Shown: positions 27,895 through 37,279 of the stretch, piece after piece
How positions within the stretch are numbered: the first letter of the stretch is position 1
Layout of the letters: the number at the start of each line of letters is the position of its first letter
Assembly: GCF_017741815.1 (NCBI RefSeq)
Contig: NZ_JAGHMF010000002.1
Location: 62,001-126,000, forward strand
DNA from: Rhizobium sp. 16-488-2b
Lineage (GTDB): Bacteria > Pseudomonadota > Alphaproteobacteria > Rhizobiales > Rhizobiaceae
Direction of reading: 5' to 3'
Length of the DNA: 64,000 nt
Position numbers and translations under genes: made by a program
Notes under the pieces: model-generated
What the model was told of the DNA's origin: nothing
The model's input: only the letters and a program-made list of their open reading frames with translations
The model's database searches: none

Positions 27895-29278
27895 CCGGCG
27901 GTTTCGGCCACGATGTGACGCCGCCGGACCAGGTCTCGAAGGCTTTCGACAGTCTCAGAACGCGCATGTCGTCGAAGCGGGGGCCGACGATCTGCAGGCC
28001 GATCGGCATGCCGGATTTCGAGAAGCCGCAATTGATCGACGAGGCCGGCTGCTCCGACATGTTCCAGGGAACGGTGAAGGCGATGTGCTCGAAGGGGCGG
28101 GCCGGATCGTTGGTCGGCGAGGCCCATTCGGCCGGATAGGAGACGATGGGATTGGTCGGCGAGATCACCGCATCGACCGTTTCGAACAGGGCGCCACAGG
28201 CCTTGCGCATCTCGATCGTCTGGTTGAAGCCCTTCACGGCGGCGACGCCGCTGACATCGGCCCCGCCCTTCGCCCAGCCGTAGATATAGGGAAGGATGCT
28301 CTCGCGGCGCTCCTCACTCAGCCCCTCGATATCGCCCCAGAAGCGGGCGCGCCAGAAATTGTCGAGCCCATCCAGCATCGCCCGCGACAGCACCGGGCCG
28401 ACAGGGACGATGACGGCGCCGGCTTTCTCGAACTGTTTCGCCGCCGCAACGACCGCCGCCTTCACGTCGTCCTCTGCATCAAGGCCGCAGCCCGCGTCGA
28501 GCATCAGGCCGATGCGCATGCCCGAGAGGTTGATGCCGAGATCCGTCCAGTCGATATCGTTGGGCGGCAGGCTGGTGCCGTCGCGCCAGTCCGGCCGCGA
28601 GAGCGTTGCCATGGCGAGCGCCGCATCATCGACCGTACGCGTCATCGGCCCGGCGCAGCGGCCGACGTAATAGGGATCGACGGGGATGCGGCCATGGCTG
28701 GGCTTGAAGCCGAAGATACCGGTCCAGCCGGCCGGGAGCCGCACGGAGCCGCCGATATCGGTACCGATATGGAGCGGGCCATAGCCAGCTGCTGCCGCTG
28801 CCGAGGCGCCGGCGCTAGAACCGCCAGGGTTCTGCGTGACATCCCACGGGTTGCGGCTGAGCTTGTGGAAGCTCGACAGGCCGGACGAGAGCATGCCGTA
28901 GTCAGGGCATGTGGTCTTGGCGAAGATGATGGCGCCATCCTCGCGCATGCGGGCGGCGATGGGGGCGTCGTCGAGCGCCGGCGTCAGCTCCACGGCCCTC
29001 GTGCCGAGCGGCACGGGCTGGCCTTTCGTAGCGATCAACTCCTTCAGCGTGACCGGGATGCCATCGAGCGGGCCGAGCGTTTCGCCCTTAATCCAGCGCT
29101 CGGTGGAGGCCTTGGCCTGGGCGCGGGCGGCTTCGGGATCGTAGAGATAGAGCGCGGCGATGTGCGGCTCCCAGGCGGCGATATGCGGCTCCAGCGCCAG
29201 CCAGTATTCCAGCGGAGACAGGCTCTTCGCCGCAAAGTGCCGCTTCAGGTCGCGGATGCTCAGGTCGATCTCGGTCAT
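27887..29278 (-). CDS. Amidase (amidase signature family)
   Basis: The 463-residue enzyme carries the amidase signature triad: catalytic Lys in IFAKTTCPDYG, and the Ser-rich stretch GGSSAGASAAAAAGYG followed by GTDIGGSVRLPA, with cis-Ser and nucleophile Ser. The start ATG at 29278 is preferred to an in-frame TTG at 29293. It is the last gene of a minus-strand unit with the dipeptide-type permeases, so it probably hydrolyses the amide or amidated peptide imported by that transporter. Exact substrate unknown. Confidence 0.9.
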   Translation of the reverse strand: MTEIDLSIRDLKRHFAAKSLSPLEYWLALEPHIAAWEPHIAALYLYDPEAARAQAKASTERWIKGETLGPLDGIPVTLKELIATKGQPVPLGTRAVELTPALDDAPIAARMREDGAIIFAKTTCPDYGMLSSGLSSFHKLSRNPWDVTQNPGGSSAGASAAAAAGYGPLHIGTDIGGSVRLPAGWTGIFGFKPSHGRIPVDPYYVGRCAGPMTRTVDDAALAMATLSRPDWRDGTSLPPNDIDWTDLGINLSGMRIGLMLDAGCGLDAEDDVKAAVVAAAKQFEKAGAVIVPVGPVLSRAMLDGLDNFWRARFWGDIEGLSEERRESILPYIYGWAKGGADVSGVAAVKGFNQTIEMRKACGALFETVDAVISPTNPIVSYPAEWASPTNDPARPFEHIAFTVPWNMSEQPASSINCGFSKSGMPIGLQIVGPRFDDMRVLRLSKAFETWSGGVTSWPKPPVS

Positions 29279-29308
29279 GGCGCGGTCTTTCAAAATGACA
29301 TCATCAAA

Positions 29309-30172
29309 TCAACGGCTGGCCTCGCGGGGATCGAGCAGGTCGCGCAGGCCGTCGCCGAGCATGTTGAAGCCGAGGACGGAGAGCGCGATGGCGAGGCCGG
29401 GGAGGATGGCGAGCCAGGGAGCAAGAGCAAGATAGGTCTGCGCATCGGCCAGCATCCGCCCCCAGCTCGGCGCCGGCGGGGCAAGGCCGAGACCGAGGAA
29501 GCTGAGGCCCGCTTCGGTGAGCACCGCGAGGCCAAGCTGGATGGTCACCTGGACGATGAGCTGGCTCATGATATTGGGCAGCACGTGGCGGAGCGAGATC
29601 GCCAGCCGCGTATTGCCAAGCGCGCGGGCGGCGAGCACGTAATCGCGGCTCCAGGCCTGCAGCGCGCTTGCGAGCGCAACTCGGGCAAAGACCGGAATGA
29701 GGAAGGTGGCGATGGCGGCGATCGCCGTCAGCCGGCCGCCGCCGAGGAAGGCGCCGAGCATCATCGCCGAAAGGATGGGCGGGAGCGCGAAGATGACGTC
29801 GCAGACGCGCATCAGAAGCGTTTCGAAGATGCCGCGAAAGGCGGCTGCCGCAAGACCGGCGATGGTGCCGAGCGTGCCGCCGATGGCGACAGCGACGATC
29901 GCGATCGAGAGCGAATTCCAGCAGCCGACCATCAGCATGGAAAGCACGTCGCGGCCCAACTGATCGGTGCCGAGAAGGCCGAAGCCGAGCGGTGGCTGCA
30001 GCTTGTGGATGATCTGCATCTTGGCCGGCGGCAGCGGTGTCCAGACGAGCGACACGAGCGCGATGGCCACCAGGCAGGCGACGATCACGGCGCCGATGAT
30101 GAGGTTGACGCGCTTGACGCCGCGCATGCGGCGGCGGCCGATATTGGTTGCGGTCGAGACCAGGGGCGCCAT
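29309..30172 (-). CDS. Dipeptide/oligopeptide-type ABC transporter permease (DppC-like)
   Basis: The 287-residue permease has the DppC/OppC layout: a long cytoplasmic N-terminus with one helix, PLGFGLLGTDQLGRDVLSMLM, then the binding-protein-dependent transport core with the EAA loop around REALGNTRLAI-like AARALGNTRLAISLRHVLPN. It begins one base after the stop of the DppB-like permease gene. With that partner it forms the import channel; no ATPase gene is present in this cluster. Confidence 0.9.
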   Translation of the reverse strand: MAPLVSTATNIGRRRMRGVKRVNLIIGAVIVACLVAIALVSLVWTPLPPAKMQIIHKLQPPLGFGLLGTDQLGRDVLSMLMVGCWNSLSIAIVAVAIGGTLGTIAGLAAAAFRGIFETLLMRVCDVIFALPPILSAMMLGAFLGGGRLTAIAAIATFLIPVFARVALASALQAWSRDYVLAARALGNTRLAISLRHVLPNIMSQLIVQVTIQLGLAVLTEAGLSFLGLGLAPPAPSWGRMLADAQTYLALAPWLAILPGLAIALSVLGFNMLGDGLRDLLDPREASR

Positions 30173-30173
30173 C

Positions 30174-31121
30174 TCAGATCCCCTTTCTCAGACGCGGGTC
30201 GATCGCGAGATAGGAGAGATCGACCAGGAAATTCATGAGGATGACGAGGCCGGCGAAGAACAGCACCACATCCTGCATGACGACGATATCGCGCTGCGAC
30301 AGCGCCTGATAGGCGAGACGGCCGAGGCCGGGGAGATTGAAGACATTCTCGACCAGCACGGCGCCGGCCACCAGGAAGGTGGCTTGCAGGCCGAGGATGG
30401 TGAGGATCGGCACCAGCGCATTGGGCACCGAATGGCGCCAGAGCACGGTGGCTGCCGACAGGCCCTTGGCGCGGGCGGTACGGGTGAAATCCTCGTGCAG
30501 CGTGTCGAGCACCGCCGAGCGGGTGACGCGGGTGAGCACGCCCGCCTGCGGCAGGGCCAGCGCGACGGCCGGCATCAGCAGGGCCTTCAGCGCCGGCCAG
30601 ACACCGGCGCTCCAGCCCGGAAAACCACCCGCCGGCATCAGGCCGAGCGTGGTCGAAAACAGGATGATCAGCACCAGCGCCACCCAGAAGGCGGGGACGG
30701 CGATGCTGACCTGCGAGAAGACGGCCGCGATCGCATCGACAATGCCGCCGCGCCTGGAGGCCGCGGTGACGCCGAGGGGGATGGCGATGGCCACGGAGAG
30801 CAGGATGGCGATGAGGGCGAGCGGCAGGGTGACGGCGAGGCGCTCAAGGATGAGGCCGGCGACGGGGACGCCGTAGGTGTAGGAACGCCCGAGATCGCCG
30901 GTGAAGACGCCTGCCAGCCATTCGGCGTAGCGTATGAGGAGCGAGCGGTCGAGGCCGAGTTCATGGCGGAGCGCCGCCAGCGTTTCCGGCGAGGCCGAGG
31001 TGCCGAGCATGATCGAGGCCGGGTCGCCGGGCAGCATGTCCATGACGGCGAAGATCAGCAGCGAGACCACGAGCAGCGTGAGGACGAGGCCGGCGACGCG
31101 ACGGAGCACGAGGGCGATCAT
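30174..31121 (-). CDS. Dipeptide/oligopeptide-type ABC transporter permease (DppB-like)
   Basis: The 315-residue permease has the DppB/OppB signature: N-terminal helix, MLPGDPASIMLG, and the later EAA loop TARAKGLSAATVLWRHSVPNALVPILT. It stands first in the permease-permease-amidase run, but is separated from its presumed binding protein by about 500 bases of palindromic repeat sequence. ATPase subunits must come from elsewhere in the genome. Confidence 0.9.
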   Translation of the reverse strand: MIALVLRRVAGLVLTLLVVSLLIFAVMDMLPGDPASIMLGTSASPETLAALRHELGLDRSLLIRYAEWLAGVFTGDLGRSYTYGVPVAGLILERLAVTLPLALIAILLSVAIAIPLGVTAASRRGGIVDAIAAVFSQVSIAVPAFWVALVLIILFSTTLGLMPAGGFPGWSAGVWPALKALLMPAVALALPQAGVLTRVTRSAVLDTLHEDFTRTARAKGLSAATVLWRHSVPNALVPILTILGLQATFLVAGAVLVENVFNLPGLGRLAYQALSQRDIVVMQDVVLFFAGLVILMNFLVDLSYLAIDPRLRKGI

Positions 31122-31172
31122 GCGGCGGCTCTCGGGGTGGAGGGAAGATGGGGCGAGCTGCCCGCTACGAAT

Positions 31173-31562
31173 CTCTTCTCCCCAGTGGGGAGAAGGTGGC
31201 GGCAGCCGGATGAGGGGGCCGCGGGCTCAGCGGTTGGGTTACCCCCCTCTGTCCTGCCGGACATCTCCCCCACAAGGGGGGAGATCGGCAAGTGGTGAGG
31301 TTCCGGCCAAACAATGAGAGTGGAACGAGCGGGTGAGCCAAGCCAATCTCCCTCCTTGTGGGGGAGATGCCCGGCAGGGCAGAGGGGGGCAACCTTGGTG
31401 GGGCGATGATGTTTACGCTCAGCGTCCGTAGCCCCCTCATCCGACCCTTCGGGCCACCTTCTCCCCATCGGGGAGAAGGGAAGAGGTCGGCGCGAGCGGT
31501 CCGCCACACGTCCCTTCGCCCCAACGGGGAGAAGGTGCCGGCAGCCGGATGAGGGGGCCGCA
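31173..31562. repeat. Mosaic of palindromic intergenic repeats (rhizobial RIME-like)
   Basis: This gap holds several related palindromes. CTTCTCCCC-n3-GGGGAGAAG occurs at 31175-31195 and 31458-31478, with a variant at 31514-31535. ATCTCCCCC-type stems occur at 31263-31285 and, in inverted and slightly diverged form, at 31346-31368. Each is flanked by conserved arms (for example GCCGGATGAGGGGGCC after the first and third, inverted at the second; CCCCCTCTGTCCTGCCGG at one middle copy and its inverse at the other). The arrangement resembles the rhizobial intergenic mosaic elements known from Rhizobium and Sinorhizobium. No gene is present. Confidence 0.85.
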
Positions 31563-31621
31563 AACTCGGTGATTACCCTAACCTCTCCATCCTCTCCCAC
31601 CAACACAAACCCTCCCGCCAC

Positions 31622-33154
31622 CTATTCGTCCCAGGAGACGTTGGTCAGCACGTTCGACGGGATCGGCTCGTTTTCCCAGAGGCCTTTCAGCTTCTTGTCC
31701 CAGACGCCGAGCTTGGGCATGACGAAGAGGAAGAGCGCGGGGACGTCGTCGGCGAGGATGGTTTGTGCCTCGGCGTAGATCTTGGCCTGCGCGGCCGGGT
31801 CGGTGGTTTCCTGGACCTTCTTCATCAGCGCGTTGAAGGCAGGGTTCTTATAGTTGAAGTAGTAGGGATCACGCGAATAGATGTCGATGTCCATCGGCTC
31901 GGCATGGGCGACGATGGTCATCTGGTAGGCGCGGTCCTTCATCACGTCCTGGACCCACTTGGCCGGGAATTCTGTGGGCTCGATGGTCATGGTGACGCCG
32001 ATCTCGGCGAGCATGGCCTGCATGACCTCGGCGCTGCGCGGCGCATAGGCCATCTGCGGCGACTTGATCGTGAAGGTAAAGCCATCGGGGTAGCCGGCCT
32101 CGGCGAGCAGAGCCTTGGCCTTTTCCGGATCGTAGGGCAGCTTGGTCGTCAGGTCGACATAGCCGGGATCATTCGGCGTGTAGTGGCTGCCGATCGGCGT
32201 TCCCAAGCCGGACCAGGCGCCTTCGATCACCGTCTTGCGGTCGATCGCCATCATCAGGGCTTGGCGCACGCGCTTGTCGTTGAAGGGCTTTTCGGCATTG
32301 TTCATGCCGGCCACGACCTTGAGCTCGGTGTTGCCGATCTTGGTCATCAGCCTGGCGTCGCCGTCGAACGAGGTCATCAGCTCGGGTGCTGCGAATTCGG
32401 GGATGGCGTCGACGTCGCCGGATTTCAGCGCGGCTGCCTGCGCCTGCGGATCGGCGATGAAGCGGAAGGTGACCTTGTCGAGCGCGACCGAGACATCCTT
32501 GTTCCAATAGCCGGCGTTCTTTTCCAGCTCGACCTTGTCACCCTTGGCCCAGCTGACGAACTTGAACGGGCCGGTGCCGACGGGCTTGGTCTTGTCGTCG
32601 GCGGCCGAGTTCGGCGCCACCATGACGGAGGCCGGCCAGCCGAGCCAATAGAGCAGGCTGCCGGTGGGCTCGGAAAGATGCAGCACCAGTGTCGCGGCAT
32701 CGGGCGTATCGATCGAAGAGATGGAGGCGAAGAAGCGCTTCTGCGGATTGACGGAATCCTTGCCGCGGGCGCGGTCGAGCGCGAACTTCGCGGAAGCGGA
32801 ATCGAAGGCCTGCCCGTCATGGAAGGTGACGCCTTCGCGCAGCTTGAACGTGTAGGTCAGTCCGTCGGCCGAGATCTCCCAGCTTTTCGCCAGCTGCGGC
32901 TGAACCTTGCCGGCCTCGTCGATCGTCACCAGGCCCTCGAAGACGTTCTGCCAGGTGACCTGGCCGATGGCGACGGGGGCGGCGATCGTCGGGTCGAGGC
33001 CTGTGGGCTCGATGGTCATGCCGAGGCTGAGCGTGGTCTTGGCGGCTTCAGCCGGCGTCAGGCTGAGCATCACCAGGCCGGCCGAGACGGCGGCCCCAAG
33101 CGAAAGACGACGAACGAGGCGCGCGGAAGGCGCGAGCGAAAGCTTGATCATCAT
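31622..33154 (-). CDS. Extracellular solute-binding protein, family 5 (dipeptide type)
   Basis: The 510-residue protein has a Sec signal peptide (about residues 1-37, ending AEA-A) and the family 5 binding-protein fold: LDPTIAAPVAIGQVTWQNVFEGLV, the YTFKLREGVTFHDGQAFDSAS signature, and the VGTGPFKFVSWAKGD element. It delivers peptides or related compounds to the DppB/DppC permeases encoded after the repeat region. Two ATGs (33154 and 33151) are equally possible starts behind GGGG. Confidence 0.9.
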   Translation of the reverse strand: MMIKLSLAPSARLVRRLSLGAAVSAGLVMLSLTPAEAAKTTLSLGMTIEPTGLDPTIAAPVAIGQVTWQNVFEGLVTIDEAGKVQPQLAKSWEISADGLTYTFKLREGVTFHDGQAFDSASAKFALDRARGKDSVNPQKRFFASISSIDTPDAATLVLHLSEPTGSLLYWLGWPASVMVAPNSAADDKTKPVGTGPFKFVSWAKGDKVELEKNAGYWNKDVSVALDKVTFRFIADPQAQAAALKSGDVDAIPEFAAPELMTSFDGDARLMTKIGNTELKVVAGMNNAEKPFNDKRVRQALMMAIDRKTVIEGAWSGLGTPIGSHYTPNDPGYVDLTTKLPYDPEKAKALLAEAGYPDGFTFTIKSPQMAYAPRSAEVMQAMLAEIGVTMTIEPTEFPAKWVQDVMKDRAYQMTIVAHAEPMDIDIYSRDPYYFNYKNPAFNALMKKVQETTDPAAQAKIYAEAQTILADDVPALFLFVMPKLGVWDKKLKGLWENEPIPSNVLTNVSWDE

Positions 33155-33325
33155 GTCCCCTTCATGGCCGCCGCTTGCTGCAACTGGCCGATTGCCGATA
33201 GAGTGTCATTGCGCCTGTGCACACACAATGACGATTTTGTGTGCTCAGTGTAGCCGAAAGAGCTACACAGGAATTTCCCGCTCGATGCAAGCCCAACACC
33301 ACCTGCTGGCGGTCGCTGCATCCGC

Positions 33326-34243
33326 TCAGCCCTTGCCTTTAGGGCCGCCGGCGCGCTCGCGCATGAAACGCTCGATGAAATCGAGAAGCTTGGAGGCGGC
33401 AAAGGATAGCTGGCGATCGGGCGCGACGCAGAGATCGACATGGGTGCGAATGGCGCTTCTTGGCGCCAGCGGCACGGCGCGCAGCTGGCCGGCCTCGATC
33501 TCGCGGCGCACCGTCAGCGCCGGCAGAAGCGTGGCGGCGGCGCCGCTCAACACCAGCTCCTTCAGCATCTCCAGCGAGCTGGTGACGAAGACGGCATCGA
33601 AGCTCAGCCCCGCCTTCTCGAACAGCGCGTCGAAGGCCTGGCGGAAGCCGAAGGACTGGTCGGGCAGCGCCAATGGATAGTCGGCTATATCCTTGAGGCT
33701 CACCTCCTGCCGCTCGGCTGCCGGATGGCCTGTCGCGACGATCAGGTCGTAGGCGATCTCGGAGCGCAGACGAACCTTGGTGCCGGATACAGCCGGCGCA
33801 AACAGGGTGACGGCGATATCCGCCTCGCCGCCATTGACCGCCTCGACGGCCTGGCGGGCGCTGGAGATGGTGACCTCGAAATGCAGCTTGGGATATTTGA
33901 GGCTGAACTCGGCCAGCGCCGGCGCCAGGAGATTGGCGACGGTGGCGCCATTGGCGTGGATGGCGACGCGGCCGGCCTGCAGGCCCTTCAGATCCTCGAT
34001 CAGCTGGCCGACATGATCGAGTTCGCGCAGGGTGCGGCCGGCGCGGGCGGCGAGCAGTTCTCCGGCGGCCGTCAGCTTGACGCCACGGGCGCTGCGCTCC
34101 ACCAGCGGCGCGCCGAAGTGATATTCGAGGTTCTCGATCTGTCGGCTGATCGCTGTTGGCGCGACGTTCAGGTTTTCGGCGGCCTGGCGCATCGAATTGG
34201 TGCGGACCAGTTCGTCGAAATACATCAGGGCGCGTATCTGCAT
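33326..34243 (-). CDS. LysR-family transcriptional regulator
   Basis: The 305-residue regulator has the N-terminal LysR helix-turn-helix (MRQAAENLNVAPTAISRQIENLEYHFGAPLVER, residues 18-50) and a C-terminal effector-binding domain of periplasmic-binding fold. It lies on the same strand directly upstream of the binding-protein gene (about 170 bases), and downstream of the P1 peptidase gene, so it may control the peptide transporter and the peptidase. No operator could be defined. Confidence 0.9.
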   Translation of the reverse strand: MQIRALMYFDELVRTNSMRQAAENLNVAPTAISRQIENLEYHFGAPLVERSARGVKLTAAGELLAARAGRTLRELDHVGQLIEDLKGLQAGRVAIHANGATVANLLAPALAEFSLKYPKLHFEVTISSARQAVEAVNGGEADIAVTLFAPAVSGTKVRLRSEIAYDLIVATGHPAAERQEVSLKDIADYPLALPDQSFGFRQAFDALFEKAGLSFDAVFVTSSLEMLKELVLSGAAATLLPALTVRREIEAGQLRAVPLAPRSAIRTHVDLCVAPDRQLSFAASKLLDFIERFMRERAGGPKGKG

Positions 34244-34285
34244 CTCACCGTCTCCGCATTCGGACCAATGCCATCCTCTAATCCA

Positions 34286-35281
34286 TCACGGGCGATCGGC
34301 ATAGCGGTCCCGCCACGCCGGCTGGGCGCCTTCCACCGGAAGCGCCGTCGCCTCGTAGACGCCGCGGGCAATGGCGCGGGCCATGACAAGCGTGGCGAGG
34401 TGGCAGAGTTCCAGAAATTCGGGCAGGCCGCCGAGTGGCTTGGCGCCGGTGGCGGCGGAGAAGATGGTGTCGCCATCGAGTGGCAGATGCGCGGGCAACA
34501 GCGCGCGGGCAAAGCCGTCGTGACCCATGACGGCAAGGCGATGCGCTTCGGCCTTGGTCAGCACCGCATCGGTGACGATGGCGCCGATGGTCGTGGCGGT
34601 GGTGTTCATGCCCTTGAGGCGCATGGCGGTATCGCGCGCGTCGAACGCCTGCGGCAGGCCGAGGCCGCCGAATTCATTGTCTTGTTCGAAAGGCGCCGAC
34701 CAGAAATGCGGCCCCTCGCCCACCGTGGCGGAACCGAGCGCATTGACGGCGACGATGGCCGCGATGGTGTGGCCGGCCGACGAGCGGGCGCTGGCCGAGC
34801 CGAGGCCGCCCTTGAAGGTGGCGGTGGTGGCGCCGGTGCCGGCACCCACGGTGCCGAGCGCGAACGAACCCTTCGCGGCGGCGCGGAAGGCTTCGTAGCC
34901 GAGATCGCGGTAGGGTGATTGCAGGCCCCAATCCTTGTCGCCGCCATTCAGGAGATCCATCAGGATCGCCTGCGGGACGATGGGCACGCGCTGGTTTCCA
35001 ACCAGGAAGCCGCGACCCATGGCGCGCAGGCCGGCCTGGACGCCGCCGGCGGCATCAAGCCCGAAGGCGGAGCCGCCCGAGAGCACGAAGGCATCGACCT
35101 CAGCCACCGTCATGGAGGGATCAAGCAGCGCGGTGTCACGGCCGCCTGGCGCACCGCCCAGCACGACGCCGGAGGCGACCGCCGGCCGATCGAAGACGAT
35201 GGCGGTGACGCCGGAGCCGAGGGCCAGATCCGTGGCGTGGCCGACGGAGAGGCCTTCGATATCGGTGAGCAGATTGAGCAA
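34286..35281 (-). CDS. P1-family peptidase (DmpA/BapA-like)
   Basis: The 331-residue protein matches the Ntn-hydrolase-like P1/S58 family of self-processing aminopeptidases: ISVGHATD-like start GLSVGHATD, VLGGAPGGRDTALLDP, VLSGGSAFGLDAAGGV, then GAGTGATTATFKGGLGSAS and the SSAGHTIAAIVAVNALGS segment where autocleavage and the new N-terminal nucleophile are expected. Its position behind a peptide transporter regulator suggests degradation of imported small or beta-linked peptides. The exact cleavage residue cannot be set from the sequence alone. Confidence 0.85.
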   Translation of the reverse strand: MLNLLTDIEGLSVGHATDLALGSGVTAIVFDRPAVASGVVLGGAPGGRDTALLDPSMTVAEVDAFVLSGGSAFGLDAAGGVQAGLRAMGRGFLVGNQRVPIVPQAILMDLLNGGDKDWGLQSPYRDLGYEAFRAAAKGSFALGTVGAGTGATTATFKGGLGSASARSSAGHTIAAIVAVNALGSATVGEGPHFWSAPFEQDNEFGGLGLPQAFDARDTAMRLKGMNTTATTIGAIVTDAVLTKAEAHRLAVMGHDGFARALLPAHLPLDGDTIFSAATGAKPLGGLPEFLELCHLATLVMARAIARGVYEATALPVEGAQPAWRDRYADRP

Positions 35282-35358
35282 GTGCTGCGTCCTCTTCGTC
35301 AGTGGGCTTTTCGCGAACAGGGCGATCAGCAGGAGGCGATAGGACGATATGGGAGGGC

Positions 35359-35396
35359 AAAAAACAAGACCGGCCCCGCTTCCGGCGGGACCGGTC
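35359..35396 (-). terminator. Rho-independent terminator of the 64-residue protein gene
   Basis: On the minus strand GACCGGTCCCGC and GCGGGGCCGGTC (35396-35385 and 35379-35368) pair in a 12-bp stem with one mismatch and a 5-nt loop, followed by TTGTTTTTT. It lies about 57 bases after the stop of the small gene. Confidence 0.88.
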
Positions 35397-35452
35397 AGAT
35401 ATCCTCGAATTGTTTTCGCCCGGCCTTTTCAAGCCGGCATCGAACCATGCCC

Positions 35453-35647
35453 TCAGGCATGGATGGGTTTGGGATGCCGGCGGGTCATCAGGTCGTGGAT
35501 CGCGTGCTTGACCTCTGCCGGCGAGCTGAAATGCTGCTCGTCGAGATCGTGGACGTGATACTTCACGGCGATGAATTTCAGCCGGTTTTCATCCGGAATG
35601 ACGATGCCAACGGGCACGCCTGCGTATTCGATAACTTCTTTTTTCAT
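35453..35647 (-). CDS. Small conserved-looking protein of unknown function
   Basis: This 64-residue protein begins MKKEVIEYAGVPVGIVIPDENRLKFIAVK and ends with a His/Arg-rich tail. AGGAG lies 9 nt before the ATG and a strong terminator follows the gene, so a real, separately transcribed gene is likely. No domain is recognised; there is no signal peptide or membrane segment. The central part is mixed alpha/beta in character. Confidence 0.7.
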   Translation of the reverse strand: MKKEVIEYAGVPVGIVIPDENRLKFIAVKYHVHDLDEQHFSSPAEVKHAIHDLMTRRHPKPIHA

Positions 35648-36170
35648 GCATAGAACTCCTGCCGCGCGGAGTGCGTCGGCGATGGCGAATTGACTTGTCT
35701 TTTACCGTTTAAGGGGGGACGAAGGTCACATTCGACAGTTCGGGCGGGAGAGAGCGCCCGGACGGTCACTGCCAAGCACCGGGCGCATCAGGAGCGTGGC
35801 AAGAATTTCAAAGTCGTTCATGTCTCATTCCTTTCTTCTGCGTCGTGCTTGCTTCGGGCCCCGGGCATGCCGGGACCGGCGGTTGGTGTTCCGTATAATC
35901 TACTTTATTTGTAGAGAATACATAACGAACTGTCGGAAACATATTCCGAAACGTGTCAAAATGTCGGCGATTAGGAAAATATCATTCCGCCAAACCCGAA
36001 TTCACGAGAAGACCATTAGCAGGTCTTTGTGCACTTGGTATGACGATACGGAACTCTCCGTCGCTCGCAGCCAGAGATAGGGAGTGCGTCTGATTCCGGC
36101 AATGGGGCTTTTGATTAAAAGTCGGTAAGCCGCGAAATGACCGAAATGGTTAACGGGCACCGGCAAGCGA
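35648..36170. other. Gene-poor interval
   Basis: I find no convincing gene in these 523 bases. Open frames here are short, lack good ribosome sites and read as low-quality protein. One small GC hairpin (CGGGCG 35741-35746 with CGCCCG 35755-35760) is visible, and the part from about 35890 is AT-rich. A non-coding RNA cannot be excluded. Confidence 0.4.
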
Positions 36171-36812
36171 TTAACGCTTGAAAGTCAGGTGGATCGTGCC
36201 ACTGGGCGCGGTTTCGGATTTGATCGTGTAACCCGCTTCGAGGCCACGCAGGTCATCCCACAGGCGAATGCCTCGCCCGAGAAGTATGGGCGTGATCGCG
36301 ACATGAAGCTGATCGACGAGACCGGCCTTCAGAAAATCGCGCACCACTGTCGGTCCGCCGCCGACGCGCACATCCTTGCCGTTGGCGGCCTTCGTCGCCT
36401 GCGCCAGCGCATCGACGGGGTTGGCGCTGAGGAAGTGGAAGGTCGTGCCGCCGGCCATCTTGATCGAGGGGCGCTCCCTGTGGGTGAGAACAAAGACCGG
36501 GCAGCCAAAGGGCGGCTCGTCGCCCCACCATCCGCGCCAGTCCGGATCATCGGGAAAATTGTGCAGGCCGAACATGCCGGCACCCATGATCTCGGCACCG
36601 ATATTCTCGAAATAGGCCCGCGCATAGTCGTCGTCGAGGCCGGTGGTGCCGCTGCCGCTCACATCCTTGAAGACGCGCTCGCGGAAAGTCCGCGTGGCCA
36701 TGTAAGCGCCCACGAGCCGTGGCCAGTCCTCGCCGAACGGGACTTCTGGCGTCTGGTCGGTCGTCGTGGCGAAGCCATCCAGCGAGATCATGAGATCGAT
36801 ACGGACTGCCAT
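36171..36812 (-). CDS. Dihydrofolate reductase-like (RibD C-terminal domain) protein
   Basis: The 213-residue protein has the RibD-C/DHFR-like fold: IDLMISLDGFATT at the N-terminus, GAGMFG, PVFVLTHRERPSIKMAGGTTFHF and the nucleotide-binding KDVRVGGGPTVVRDFLKAGLVDQLHVAITPILLGRG. Such stand-alone proteins are NADPH-dependent reductases of unknown substrate. The ATG at 36812 follows GAGGAG with good spacing and is preferred to the upstream start. It is divergent from the ArsR-AHSA1 pair, with a 117-base shared promoter region. Confidence 0.87.
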   Translation of the reverse strand: MAVRIDLMISLDGFATTTDQTPEVPFGEDWPRLVGAYMATRTFRERVFKDVSGSGTTGLDDDYARAYFENIGAEIMGAGMFGLHNFPDDPDWRGWWGDEPPFGCPVFVLTHRERPSIKMAGGTTFHFLSANPVDALAQATKAANGKDVRVGGGPTVVRDFLKAGLVDQLHVAITPILLGRGIRLWDDLRGLEAGYTIKSETAPSGTIHLTFKR

Positions 36813-36929
36813 CGTGCTATCCTCCTCACAGGTCAAATACTAAGGCTATTGCCTTTGTATCAGATCAAATTACTAAGGCAAGTACCTTTCTAATATTGAC
36901 CCGTAGCCCGGCCTGCCGTAAAAAACGAC

Positions 36930-37274
36930 ATGCCCTATCACTCGACCCCGCTCGACCTCGCCTTTCATGCCCTCAGCGACCCCACGCGCCGCGCGGTCGT
37001 CTCGCGGCTGGCCGAGGGCGAGGTATCGGTCAGCATCCTGGCGGAGCCATTCGACATGGCCCTGCCCTCCTTTGTCCAGCATCTGAAGGTGCTTGAAGAT
37101 TGCGGGCTGATCGCCAGCGAGAAACGCGGTCGCAGCCGCTGGTGCCGCCTTGTGCAGGCCCGGTTCGACGAGGCGGCGGACTGGATGGCATCCGAGCGGC
37201 TGCGCTGGAGCCAGCGGCTGGATCGGCTGGAGACTTATCTCGACAATACGCAGGATGAAGTGGGAGGAGATTGA
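36930..37274 (+). CDS. ArsR-family transcriptional regulator
   Basis: The 114-residue winged-helix protein has the ArsR/SmtB core (LSDPTRRAVVSRLAEGEVSVSILAEPFDMALPSFVQHLKVLEDCGLIASEKRGRSRWCRL) and no metal-binding CXC motif, so it belongs to the metal-independent group commonly paired with AHSA1/START proteins. Its stop lies a few bases before the AHSA1 gene, and it is divergent from the RibD-like gene; it probably autoregulates this cluster. Confidence 0.9.
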   Translation: MPYHSTPLDLAFHALSDPTRRAVVSRLAEGEVSVSILAEPFDMALPSFVQHLKVLEDCGLIASEKRGRSRWCRLVQARFDEAADWMASERLRWSQRLDRLETYLDNTQDEVGGD

Positions 37275-37279
37275 AGCAC

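Noticed and set aside
28085..30238. A 717-codon open frame on the + strand opposite the amidase and DppC genes
   Set aside because: Its protein is Arg/Asp/Glu/Ala-rich low-complexity typical of antisense frames in GC-rich DNA, and the minus-strand genes have clear family motifs.
35690..36080. Two + strand frames of about 75-94 codons
   Set aside because: They lack ribosome sites and domain features and overlap AT-rich intergenic sequence.
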